From Conexibacter sp. CPCC 206217 (GTDB lineage: Bacteria; Actinomycetota; Thermoleophilia; Solirubrobacterales; Solirubrobacteraceae): a stretch of DNA of 64,000 nucleotides. The stretch is taken from contig NZ_JAUTDO010000006.1 in NCBI RefSeq assembly GCF_030646165.1, positions 310,001 through 374,000 of the forward strand. The letters run 5' to 3'. The notes under the pieces were generated by a model. It saw nothing but the letters and a program-made list of their open reading frames with translations, had not been told where the DNA came from and made no database searches. A program made the position numbers and the translations under genes. Below, in pieces: positions 44,936 through 53,195 of this stretch. Each line of letters opens with the position of its first letter. Within the stretch, counting starts at the first letter, position 1.

Positions 44936-46725
44936 CGCGAGCCGACCACCGCGGCACCGTCGGCGCGAGGGTCGCTGCCCGCCTGCAGACCGGTGGGGGT
45001 GAAGGCGATCGCCTGGGCGTGGCCGCAGCGTTCGCTGCGGGTGCCGGCGGGGACGAGGCGCATGCCAGCCGCTTGCAACGACGCGCGGGCGGCGGGGGTG
45101 ACGTCGTCCTCGATCAGGACCGTGTCGTCGGGGTCGCCGACGTCTGCGCCGCCGACGATCCAGCGGGGCGAGGCGACCGCCGCCTGCGGGTGCTCGCCGG
45201 CGAGCAGGCGCAGCAGCACCTGGGCGTGGATCTGGGCGTGCGCCTTGCCGCCCATCGTGCCGAGCACGTGGCGCAGCTCGCCGTCGCTCTCGACCATCAC
45301 CGGCATCAGCGTGTGGGCGGGGCGGCGGCCCGGCGCCAGCTCGTTCGGGTGGCCGGGGACGAGTGAGAAGAACGAGCCGCGGTTGTGCATCAGCACGCCC
45401 GTCTCCGGCTCCAGCAGACGCGCGCCGAACGAGTGGAAGACGCTCTGGATCAACGACACCGCCCGCCCTTCGCCGTCGACCGCGACGATCGCGATCGTGT
45501 CGCCGTCGGGATGGGGCGACCGCTCTCCGCGAGCGGTCTGGGCTGCGGCGCTCGCGCCCGTGCCGGCCGCGCCCTTGTCGGCCACGTCCGACCCGGCCAC
45601 GTCCGACCCGGCCACGTCCGACCCGGCCACGTCCGCCGCACCTGCACCGTCCGCGACCCGCGCCAGCGCCGCCTCCGCCAACCTTGCGATCCGCTCCGAT
45701 CCCAGCCACGCCTCCAACTCGACCGAGACAGCACGCGGATCGCCGAGGGCGTCGTCACGCTGCTGGGCGCCGAGGCGCAGCAGCTCGGCCAGGACAGCGG
45801 CGTCGGCTCCGAGTGGGTCGGGAACGCCGGCCGATGACAACGCCGCGAGCGCCTGCAACAGTAGGACGCCGGACGAGTTGGGCGGGCTGGTGAGCAGGTC
45901 GAGATCGCCGCAGCGGTGGCGCAGCGGGGCAGTCAGCTCGGGGCCGAAGGCGGCGAGGTCCCCGGTGTCGAGGGAGCAGCCCGCACGGCGCAGCCCCGTG
46001 ATCAGACGCTCGGCCAGCGCTCCTTCGTAGAACGCGCGCGGACCTTCGGCGGCAAGCGTTTGCAGCGTGCTCGCGAGCGCTGGTTGGCGCAGCGTGTCGC
46101 CCTCCACCAGCTGGCGGCCGCCCGGGACGAACAGCGCACGCAGGCCGGGATCGCCGTCGAGCGCGCCGCGCGCCGCGTCGATCGCCGCCGCCAGCGAGCG
46201 GCCGACCGCGAAGCCATCCGCGGCATGTCCGATCGCGGCGCCGAGCGTGTCCGCCCACGACCGCGTCGCGCCGAGCCCGTGCAGCGCCTCCCAGCCGGCG
46301 ACGAGGCCGGGGACCGTGATCGCGTCCGGGCTGTAGGTGGGCATCGCGGCACCGTCACGTCGGCGCGCTTCGGGCCGGCCGGCCTCGCGCTCTCGCGCCC
46401 CTGACCCTTTCGCATTCGGACCTGGCGCCGCGGCGCTAACGCGCGGTGACCCTGTCGTCGGACCGCCGCAAATCCGCCGCCGCAACGTCTCCGCATCCGC
46501 CGCGCGCCCCGCCGGGCCGCTCGCGTTGACGCTGGTCGTCTCGCCCGCCGGCGTGCGCACGAGCGCGAACAGGTCGCCGCCGAGCGCGACGTTGTGGGGG
46601 TAGGTGACGCACAGCGTCGCGGCCGCGGCGAGCGCGGCGTCGATCGCGTTGCCGCCCGCGTCGAACGCCGCGACGCCGGCGGCGGTCGCGTCGAGCTGGG
46701 GCGTGGCGATGGCGTACTCGGACAT
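44932..46725 (-). CDS. ggt: Gamma-glutamyltransferase family protein
   Basis: 597 residues from the ATG ending at 46725, with GAGGAGGAA upstream. The N-terminal part AIATPQLDATAAGVAAFDAGGNAIDAALAAA (in pieces, about 5-35) and GGDLFALVRT match the large-subunit start. The autoprocessing/catalytic Thr is in HPDGDTIAIVAVDGEG (about 405), followed by FHSFGARLLEPETGVLMHNRG. A linker of about 50 residues (about 80-130, charged and Pro/Ala-rich) and a VAGSD repeat (about 365-380) are extra. There is no clear signal peptide. Confidence 0.85.
   Translation of the reverse strand: MSEYAIATPQLDATAAGVAAFDAGGNAIDAALAAAATLCVTYPHNVALGGDLFALVRTPAGETTSVNASGPAGRAADAETLRRRICGGPTTGSPRVSAAAPGPNAKGSGAREREAGRPEARRRDGAAMPTYSPDAITVPGLVAGWEALHGLGATRSWADTLGAAIGHAADGFAVGRSLAAAIDAARGALDGDPGLRALFVPGGRQLVEGDTLRQPALASTLQTLAAEGPRAFYEGALAERLITGLRRAGCSLDTGDLAAFGPELTAPLRHRCGDLDLLTSPPNSSGVLLLQALAALSSAGVPDPLGADAAVLAELLRLGAQQRDDALGDPRAVSVELEAWLGSERIARLAEAALARVADGAGAADVAGSDVAGSDVAGSDVADKGAAGTGASAAAQTARGERSPHPDGDTIAIVAVDGEGRAVSLIQSVFHSFGARLLEPETGVLMHNRGSFFSLVPGHPNELAPGRRPAHTLMPVMVESDGELRHVLGTMGGKAHAQIHAQVLLRLLAGEHPQAAVASPRWIVGGADVGDPDDTVLIEDDVTPAARASLQAAGMRLVPAGTRSERCGHAQAIAFTPTGLQAGSDPRADGAAVVGSR
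45586..45630 (-). repeat. Three 15-bp tandem repeats in the ggt gene
   Basis: GTCCGACCCGGCCAC occurs three times in perfect succession and encodes (on the minus strand) the repeated peptide VAGSD, just before the catalytic Thr. It is likely a surface linker expanded by slippage. Confidence 0.85.
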
Positions 46726-46834
46726 GGGGACGCGGTTCCTCCTCGCGGCCGCCATCGCGGGTGATGGCCGGCCAGGCGCGGCGATCCTAGCGCCGCGGCG
46801 CCAGCCCTGCGCGTCGCCGTCAGCCGAGCACGGG

Positions 46835-46883
46835 GAGGAGCGCCAATCTACTGCTGCTCTACAGCAGTAGATTGGCGCTCCTC
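46835..46883. terminator. Long perfect hairpin with CTCTA loop
   Basis: Perfect 22-bp arms (46835-46856 and 46862-46883) around the loop CTCTA. It lies 44 bp beyond the stop of the minus-strand gene at 46927 and upstream of the ggt gene, so it would insulate the two. The inner part shares the core CTAC-x-GCTCTAC-x-GCAGTA with the element at 30319. Confidence 0.75.
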
Positions 46884-46926
46884 GCCGCTGACCGGGCGGT
46901 GGGGGCGTGCCGTGGATCACCGCTCC

Positions 46927-47643
46927 TCACGGCTGATCGGGCGGCGGGACGCGTGCCGCGGCGCGGCTGCGGCCCGCGACCACCACGCCCGCGTCCCACC
47001 CCGGCGCCCGGCCTCCGACCGGCGGCTCGATCGACGCCGCATCGAGCCCGCTGCACTCGATCAGCCAGGCGATCAGCGAGTTCGAGTTCCACATGTCGCC
47101 GGCGCGCAGCTCGTCGCGGCCCCAGACGGGGGTCGGGACCTGCAGCACCAGTTCCAGCACCCGCCGCGCGACGACGGGATCCGCTGACAGCCGCCGCGGG
47201 CTGTCGACCGCCTCACCGACGTCGGGAATGAGCCCGTCGCGCCAGCGGCGGACCTCGTAGCGGAAGATCCGCAGCCGCCCGGCCCAGCGGCTGCCGACGG
47301 CGCCGCCGGCAACCGCGCCGCGCCGCCGGGCGCCATCAACGTGGTCGCCGCCAACGGCGCCGCGCCGCGCGTCATCGCCCGCACCGCCGCGCCGTACATG
47401 GCCATCGCCACCGTCATCCCGCACCGGGGTCATCTCGATCACGAACCGCTCACCGTCGACCCGCACCTCCAACGCCGAGTGGTACAGGTCGAAGCGAGGT
47501 CGGTGCTCGATCCGCGCCATCAGCGCCTCGTAGGCGCGGCCGTTGCGCCGCACGAACCACCCGCCGGCGCCGAGCGGGAGCCAGAACAGGTCGACCGCGG
47601 CGGTGCCGGGCTCCGGCGGGCGCGTCGCGGTCGCGGAGAACAT
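46927..47643 (-). CDS. Hypothetical protein
   Basis: 238 residues from the ATG ending at 47643; a -10 TAGGGT (47652-47657, minus strand) lies 8 nt upstream, so the mRNA is probably leaderless. Conserved-looking parts are LFWLPLGAGGWFVRRNG (about 17), LYHSALEVRVDGERFVIEMTPV (in part, about 54) and DMWNSNSLIAWLI (about 184). Between about residues 75 and 120 there is an Arg/Gly/Asp-rich low-complexity insertion. The His and Asn-Ser pattern is loosely reminiscent of papain-like folds, but I do not recognise a family. Confidence 0.6.
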   Translation of the reverse strand: MFSATATRPPEPGTAAVDLFWLPLGAGGWFVRRNGRAYEALMARIEHRPRFDLYHSALEVRVDGERFVIEMTPVRDDGGDGHVRRGGAGDDARRGAVGGDHVDGARRRGAVAGGAVGSRWAGRLRIFRYEVRRWRDGLIPDVGEAVDSPRRLSADPVVARRVLELVLQVPTPVWGRDELRAGDMWNSNSLIAWLIECSGLDAASIEPPVGGRAPGWDAGVVVAGRSRAAARVPPPDQP

Positions 47644-47747
47644 GGCGCCGCACCCTACCCTCATCGCGTCGTCGGACCCGAGGCCTGCGATGAGTTCCGA
47701 ACGTGCGGCCGGTCTTCACTCCACAGCCCGACCGAAAGGACGCCACC

Positions 47748-48242
47748 GTGCCCCAGAAGATCATCCCCAACCTGTGGTTCGACAACGAGGCGAAGGAAGC
47801 CGCGGAGTACTACGTCTCCGTCTTCAGAGAAGGGCGCATCGTCAACGTGACGCACTACACCGAGGGTTCGATGCGGCCGGCCGGCACGATCCTGACGGTC
47901 GAGTTCGAGCTGCGCGGCGTGCGCTTCACCGCGATAAACGGGGGTCCGCACTTCAGATTCGACGAAGCGGTCTCGTTCGAGATCGACTGCGAGGACCAGG
48001 CCGAGATCGACTACTTCTGGGACGAGCTGACCTCCGGCGGCGGGCAGGAGAGCCAGTGCGGCTGGTGCAAGGACCGCTATGGGCTCTCCTGGCAGGTCGT
48101 CCCGACCGGGATGGCGGAGCTGTTCGCCGACGCCGATCCGACACGGGCCCAGCGCGCGATGGCCGCGATGATGGAGATGAGAAAGCTCGACGTCGCCACG
48201 CTGCAGGCCGCCGCGGAGGGAGCGCCGCAACCCGCCAGCTAG
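47748..48242 (+). CDS. PhnB-like VOC (glyoxalase-fold) protein
   Basis: 164 residues from GTG, with GAAAGGACG upstream. The pattern PQKIIPNLWFDNEAKEAAEYY, VSVFREGRIVNVTHYTEG and ISWQVVP-like GLSWQVVPTGMAEL fits the 3-dmu-9_3-mt/PhnB group of the vicinal oxygen chelate superfamily. Such proteins are small soluble dimers, often of unknown activity. It is not part of a clear operon; the APH gene begins 48 bp later behind its own promoter. Confidence 0.85.
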   Translation: MPQKIIPNLWFDNEAKEAAEYYVSVFREGRIVNVTHYTEGSMRPAGTILTVEFELRGVRFTAINGGPHFRFDEAVSFEIDCEDQAEIDYFWDELTSGGGQESQCGWCKDRYGLSWQVVPTGMAELFADADPTRAQRAMAAMMEMRKLDVATLQAAAEGAPQPAS

Positions 48243-48283
48243 CGCTTTCGCCAATGGGCCGGGCGCCCGGCGGGCGGTACCGT
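48238..48283 (+). promoter_or_regulatory. ACTGGCG-box promoter F (APH-type kinase)
   Basis: Palindrome GCTAGCG-CTTT-CGCCAAT, 48238-48255, 22 nt, TACCGT (48278-48283), 7 nt, ATG 48291. The start of transcription should coincide with the start codon. The box overlaps the last codons of the previous gene. Confidence 0.75.
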
Positions 48284-48290
48284 CGTCCCA

Positions 48291-49358
48291 ATGGCGATGG
48301 AGACGGAGGAGAGCGCCAGCATCGACGCGGCGAAGGCCGACGCCGTGCTGGCGACCATGCGCGCGGCCGGCGACGCGGACGACAGCAGCCGGATCACCTA
48401 CCTGGAGCAGCTGGAGGGCGGCTGGTCGCGGCACTCCTACGCCGCGCGGGTGACGCACCCGGACCGGGCGACCGCCGCGAACGAGACGGGCGAAGAGGCC
48501 TACATCGTCCGCGTGCGGCCGCAGGGCTCGCTGCTGGACACCGACCTCGGCGAGGAGTTCCGCGTCTTCGAGCTGCTCGTGCCCGAGCCGCTGCCGACGC
48601 CCGCCCCACGCGGCTTCGAGCCCTCCGAGGAGACGCCCTTCACCGGCCCGTTCTTCGTGATGGACCGCCTCAGCGGCCACGCCGTCAACGTCTGGCGCAG
48701 ACGCGACCGCGTCGAGCTGGAGCAGGACTGGGCAGGCGCGAGAGGGATCGCCAACGACCTCGCCGCCCACCTCGCCGGGATCCATGCGATCGGCGGCGAG
48801 CGCGCCGCGACCGCCGCGACGCCGCGCACGTTCCAGCGGACGATCGACCGCTGGGAGGGCGTCTACCAGCAGATGCGGCTCGTGCGCGACCCGGTCGTCG
48901 AGGAGGCGTACGCGTGGCTGCGCGAGCGCGAGCCCGACCCCGTCGCGCCCTGCCTCGTGCACGGCGACTACCGGATCGGCAACTGCCTGATCGACGGCGG
49001 TCGCATCAGCGGCATCCTCGACTGGGAGCTGTGCTCGGTCGGCGACCCGCGCTTCGACCTCGGCTACATGGCGCTGGAGTACCACGCCGGTAAGTTCACC
49101 ACGCCGGGATCGAGACTGCTCAACAGCAGCGCCGAGCGCGACTGGTTTCACACGCGCTACAGCGAGCTGTCCGGCCGTCCGACGGACCCGGAAGTGGTGC
49201 GGACGTTCACCGCGCTCGGCGCGCTGATGCTGTTCGCGATCATGACGACCGGCATCAACGTCTACGCCAGCGGCGCGACGACCGACATCCGGATGGCCTG
49301 GGGCCGCTTCGTGCTGCCCGGCCTGCGGCAGGACCTCGCCGCGCTGATGGGCTGGTGA
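48291..49358 (+). CDS. APH-family phosphotransferase (ACAD10-type kinase-like)
   Basis: 355 residues. It has the kinase-like fold of choline/aminoglycoside kinases: VHGDYRIGNCLIDGG (about 223) with catalytic Asp and Asn, then ILDWELCSVGDPRFDLGYMALEY (in part, about 242) with the Mg-binding Asp. In actinobacteria such proteins lie beside acyl-CoA dehydrogenases and are fused to them in ACAD10/11, where they phosphorylate 4-hydroxyacyl-CoA. That role fits the neighbourhood. Confidence 0.87.
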   Translation: MAMETEESASIDAAKADAVLATMRAAGDADDSSRITYLEQLEGGWSRHSYAARVTHPDRATAANETGEEAYIVRVRPQGSLLDTDLGEEFRVFELLVPEPLPTPAPRGFEPSEETPFTGPFFVMDRLSGHAVNVWRRRDRVELEQDWAGARGIANDLAAHLAGIHAIGGERAATAATPRTFQRTIDRWEGVYQQMRLVRDPVVEEAYAWLREREPDPVAPCLVHGDYRIGNCLIDGGRISGILDWELCSVGDPRFDLGYMALEYHAGKFTTPGSRLLNSSAERDWFHTRYSELSGRPTDPEVVRTFTALGALMLFAIMTTGINVYASGATTDIRMAWGRFVLPGLRQDLAALMGW

Positions 49359-49376
49359 GCAGAGGTGACCGAGGTG

Positions 49377-49422
49377 ACTGGCACTAGCGCCAGTAGCCGC
49401 GACGGGCAGCCGCTGGCAAGCT
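49377..49422 (+). promoter_or_regulatory. ACTGGCG-box promoter G (CoA ligase/hydantoinase operon)
   Basis: Palindrome ACTGGCA-CTAG-CGCCAGT, 49377-49394, 22 nt, CAAGCT (49417-49422). The start near 49430 leaves about 28 nt before the ATG at 49458, which has GAGGGAGGG. An ATG at 49431 could alternatively be used leaderless. Confidence 0.65.
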
Positions 49423-49457
49423 CGCTGAGCATGCTGACTGGGACGAGGGAGGGTCGC

Positions 49458-51089
49458 ATGGGTGAACTGGCCCCGGGGAACGTGAAGCTCGACCTGTCGC
49501 GCGCGGCGCGCTGGAACGACCTCGCGCTGCCGTACCTGCTGGAGCGCGACGGCCTCGACCTGGCCAAGCCGGCGATCGTCTTCGAGGAGCGCTCGCGCAC
49601 CTACGGCGAGCTGCGCGACGCCGCCCGCCGCGTCGCCAACGCGCTGATCGGCCTCGGCATCGAGGAGATGGACCGCGTCGCGGTGCTGAGCGCCAACCGG
49701 CTGGAGTTCATCGAGCTGGAGGTCGGGATCTCGGCCGCGCGCGGGATCATGGTCCCGCTCAACTGGCGCTTGCGCGCCGGCGAGCTGGCGAACCTGCTGC
49801 GCCGCTGCGCCGCCCGCGCGATCTTCGTCGAGGAGCGCTTCCTCGGCACGATCCTGGAGCTGCGCCGCAGCGGCGAGCTGCCGGACCTGCGCAGCGTGAT
49901 CACGCTCGACGGCAGCGCCGGCGACCTCTCCTACGACGAGCTGTGCGGCTCCTCCTCGGCGGAGCGCCCGCCGCGCCAGGGCCTGCTCGACGACCCGCAC
50001 GAGATCATCTTCACATCGGGCACCACCGGCAAGCCGAAGGGCGTCGTGTGGACCAACGGCACGCTGATGTGGAACTCGCTGCAGCAGGTGACCGACTACC
50101 AGCTCGGGCCGCAGCACTCCACCTACGCGATCATCGACCTCTATTACATCGGCGGCCGCCACGACTTCACGTGGCCGATCCTGCACCAAGGCGGCACCGT
50201 GCACGTGAAGCGCTCCAGCGGCTTCGACGCGCAGGAGGTCGTCCGCTACGTCGCCGAGCAGAGGATCTCGCACGTGCTGTGGGTGCCGACGATGCTGTAC
50301 GAGATCCTGCGCCTGCCGACGCTCGGCGACTACGACTTCAGCGCCCTGAGAATGATCATGTGCGGCGGCCAGCCGGTCTCCGTCGCGACGACCGAGCGCG
50401 CCCAGACGGCGTTTCCGTCGGCCGACTTCATCCAGGTCTACGGCCTCACCGAGGGCGGCGGCTCGGTCACCTTCGTGCGCCCCCAGGACGCGCGCGCGAA
50501 GCCCGGCTCGGCCGGCAAGCCGTCCCAGCACGTGCAGATCAGACTGGCCGACCCGGAGGGACTCGAGGTCCCGCAGGGCAAGGACGGCGAGATCCTCGTG
50601 CGCGCCCCGTCGGTCACGGCCGGCTACTGGGACGACCCGGAGCTGACCGAGCGCCAGATCGTCGACGGCTGGCTGCACACCGGCGACATGGGCCGCTTCG
50701 ACGCGGACGGCTTCCTCTTCATCTCCGGTCGCAAGGGCGACATGATCATCAGCGGGGGGATGAACATCTTCCCGACCGAGATCGAGGACGTGCTGCGCGA
50801 GCACCCGGCGGTGGCGGACGTCGCCGTGATCGGGGTGCCGCACGAGAAGTGGGGGGAGACCGTCTGCGCCGTCGTCGAGAGCGCTGACGGACACGTCGTG
50901 CAGGAGGAGGAGCTGATCGTCTTCTGCACCGAACGATTGGCCGGCTACAAGAAGCCGGCCGTCGTCCACGTCGTCGATGCGCTTCCGCGCACGGCCGGCG
51001 GCAAGCCGAAGAAGTTCCTGCTGCGAGAGCGGTTCACCAACGTGGCGGAGTCGATGTTCGCAACATCGGTCGAGGAGAGAGATGAGTAA
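49458..51089 (+). CDS. AMP-dependent acyl-CoA ligase
   Basis: 543 residues from ATG 49458. Motifs are IIFTSGTTGKPKGVVWTNG (about 183), QVYGLTEGGGSVTF (about 324), HTGDMGRFD (about 406), SGRKGDMIISGGMNIFPTEIE (in part) and RTAGGKPKKFLLRER. It resembles fatty-acyl or aryl-CoA synthases. The downstream hydantoinase-like subunits begin inside its last codons (8-nt overlap), so the products act in one pathway. Confidence 0.9.
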   Translation: MGELAPGNVKLDLSRAARWNDLALPYLLERDGLDLAKPAIVFEERSRTYGELRDAARRVANALIGLGIEEMDRVAVLSANRLEFIELEVGISAARGIMVPLNWRLRAGELANLLRRCAARAIFVEERFLGTILELRRSGELPDLRSVITLDGSAGDLSYDELCGSSSAERPPRQGLLDDPHEIIFTSGTTGKPKGVVWTNGTLMWNSLQQVTDYQLGPQHSTYAIIDLYYIGGRHDFTWPILHQGGTVHVKRSSGFDAQEVVRYVAEQRISHVLWVPTMLYEILRLPTLGDYDFSALRMIMCGGQPVSVATTERAQTAFPSADFIQVYGLTEGGGSVTFVRPQDARAKPGSAGKPSQHVQIRLADPEGLEVPQGKDGEILVRAPSVTAGYWDDPELTERQIVDGWLHTGDMGRFDADGFLFISGRKGDMIISGGMNIFPTEIEDVLREHPAVADVAVIGVPHEKWGETVCAVVESADGHVVQEEELIVFCTERLAGYKKPAVVHVVDALPRTAGGKPKKFLLRERFTNVAESMFATSVEERDE

Positions 51090-53184
51090 CAGCGTGGGCA
51101 ACGGCAACGGCCGCAGCGCCTTCATCGGCGTCGACGTAGGCGGCACGCACACCGACGTCTCCGTCGTCTACGAGGGGCGTGTCGAGCGCGGCAAGGCGCT
51201 CACCACCTACGACGACTTCAGTCGCGGCGTGCTGGAAGCGGTCGGAGTGGCCGCCTCCAACTATGAGCTGGGGATGGAGGACCTGCTGCAGCGCACGCAG
51301 CTCTTCATCAACGGCACGACGGTCGTGACGAACGCGATCACGCAGCTGCGCGGCTCCCGCGTCGGCGTGCTGATCACGAGCGGCTTCAGAGACGCGTTCC
51401 GCCTTGCGGGCGGGCCGCGCACGACGGAGATCGACGACCACCTCCAGGTCAACGTGCCCGACCTCGTCGATCGCAAGGCGATCGCCGAGATCGAGGAGCG
51501 CGTCAACTGGGCCGGCAGAGTGCTGGTCCCGCTCGACCTCGAGCAGGTCAAGGCGCAGACGAGACACCTCGTTGAAGAGGTCGGCGTCGACGCGATCGCG
51601 ATCTGCTTCCTCTGGAGCCATGCCAACGAGGAGCACGAGCTTGCGGCCGAGGCGGCCGTCAAGGAGATCTACCCGGATCTGTTCGTGACGCCGTCGCACC
51701 GCGTCTTCCCGGTCGAGGGCGAGACGCGCCGCTGGACGACGGCGATCCTCAACTCGTTCGTGCAGGACCGCGCCGAGGTCTACCTGACCTCGCTGAACGA
51801 GAGACTGCGCTCCTCCGGCCTGGACGGCGGCCTCGCCTTCTTCCAGGGCCTCGGCGGCGGCATCAGCCTCGACAAGGCGCGCCAGTATCCGCTCGGCCTG
51901 CTCGGCTCCGGCCCGGCCGGCGGCGCGATCGGTGCCAACGAGCTGGCCAAGCGGATGGGCAAGAAGCGCGTGCTGCTGGGCGACATGGGCGGCACCAGCT
52001 TCGACACCGGGATCATCGTCGACAACGAGATCCACATCGACAAGAACCTCGAGCTCGGTCCGTTCATGACCGGCGTCAACATCGTCGACGTGATCTCCGT
52101 CGGCGCCGGTGGCGGCTCGATCGGCTGGGTCTCCGAGCGCGGCGTGCCGCAGGTCGGCCCGCAGAGCGCCGGCTCGACCCCCGGCCCGGCGGCGCTGGAC
52201 CGCGGCGGCGAGCAGCCGACCGTCACCGACGCGATGGTGACGCTCGGCTTCATCGACCCCGACAACTACCTCGGCGGCCGCGTGCAGCTGAAGCCGGAGC
52301 TGTCGCGCACGGCGCTGGACAGCGTCTTCGGCGAGCGCTTCGGCTGGACGACGGAGGAGGCCGCCGCGGCCGTCCACGACCTCGTCGTCGTCAACATGGC
52401 CAACGCCGTGCGCGAGGTCAGCGTCGGCAAGGGCCACGACCCGCGCGAGTTCCTGTTCCTCGCCTATGGCGGCACGCTGCCGCTGTTCGCGTCGCAGATC
52501 GCCGAGCGGCTCTCGATCAACACGATCGTGATCCCCGCCAACAGCTCCGTCTTCTGCGCGCTGGGGCTGCTGTCCTCGGACTACGTCCTGCGCAACGACC
52601 AGGGCGTCAACTGGGACCTCTCCAAGCCGGAGGGCGTCGCGCGCGTCAACGCGATCGCGCAGAGAATGGTCGCCGAGGCGATCGAGCAGATGGAGTCCGA
52701 GGGCTTCCCGCGCGATCAGATCGACGTCCAGCGCAGCGCCGACGTGCGCTTCCAGGGCCAGGCGTACGAGCTGACGCTGCCGATGCCGGCGCGGACGCTG
52801 ACCGAAGACGACGCGCAGCAGATCTTCGACGACTTCCACGCCACCTACGAGCGCACCTACGGCGAGGGCACGGCCTGGAAGGGCGTGCCGGCGTCGTTGA
52901 TCAACTACAGCGTCACGGTGACGGGTCGCCAGGAGCGCCCGGCGCTCGGCACCGCCGAGCGCAACGGCGGCCCCGCCGAGGACCTCGTGCGCGAAACGCG
53001 CGAAGTGTTCCTGCCGGCCGAGCGCCGGCGCGAGCGCGTGCCGGTGATCGACGACGCCAGATTCACCGTCGGCGCCCGCGTCGAAGGCCCGGCGATCATC
53101 GACGCGGTCGACACGACGATCTACGTGCCCCCGGGAACCACCGCGGAGCGCGACGAGTACATGAACTACGTCCTGACACGGTGA
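51082..53184 (+). CDS. hyuA: Hydantoinase/ketone-carboxylase subunit A-like (HyuA)
   Basis: 700 residues. The N-terminal sugar-kinase-type ATP fold starts FIGVDVGGTHTDVSVVYEG (about 14), with INGTTVVTNAITQ (about 75), GDMGGTSFDTGIIVD (about 300), ISVGAGGGSIGWV (about 338) and a C-terminal domain to about 700. In acetone and acetophenone carboxylases this subunit binds ATP and activates the substrate or bicarbonate. Paired with HyuB encoded next and with a CoA ligase upstream, the complex may carboxylate a ketone or open a lactam or enol. Confidence 0.9.
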   Translation: MSNSVGNGNGRSAFIGVDVGGTHTDVSVVYEGRVERGKALTTYDDFSRGVLEAVGVAASNYELGMEDLLQRTQLFINGTTVVTNAITQLRGSRVGVLITSGFRDAFRLAGGPRTTEIDDHLQVNVPDLVDRKAIAEIEERVNWAGRVLVPLDLEQVKAQTRHLVEEVGVDAIAICFLWSHANEEHELAAEAAVKEIYPDLFVTPSHRVFPVEGETRRWTTAILNSFVQDRAEVYLTSLNERLRSSGLDGGLAFFQGLGGGISLDKARQYPLGLLGSGPAGGAIGANELAKRMGKKRVLLGDMGGTSFDTGIIVDNEIHIDKNLELGPFMTGVNIVDVISVGAGGGSIGWVSERGVPQVGPQSAGSTPGPAALDRGGEQPTVTDAMVTLGFIDPDNYLGGRVQLKPELSRTALDSVFGERFGWTTEEAAAAVHDLVVVNMANAVREVSVGKGHDPREFLFLAYGGTLPLFASQIAERLSINTIVIPANSSVFCALGLLSSDYVLRNDQGVNWDLSKPEGVARVNAIAQRMVAEAIEQMESEGFPRDQIDVQRSADVRFQGQAYELTLPMPARTLTEDDAQQIFDDFHATYERTYGEGTAWKGVPASLINYSVTVTGRQERPALGTAERNGGPAEDLVRETREVFLPAERRRERVPVIDDARFTVGARVEGPAIIDAVDTTIYVPPGTTAERDEYMNYVLTR

Positions 53185-53195
53185 GGAGCGGACAG

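Noticed and set aside
45586..45630. Repeats in ggt as regulatory iterons
   Set aside because: They are a multiple of three, in frame, and encode a simple peptide linker.
46807..46828. ACTGGCG-type box for the ggt gene
   Set aside because: CTGCGCG-TCGC-CGTCAGC is shifted and lacks most arm bases; the ggt gene also has a normal ribosome binding site.
47661..51152. Long minus-strand open frame across the APH and CoA ligase genes
   Set aside because: Same cause: stop-poor antisense of GC-rich genes, with no recognisable domain.
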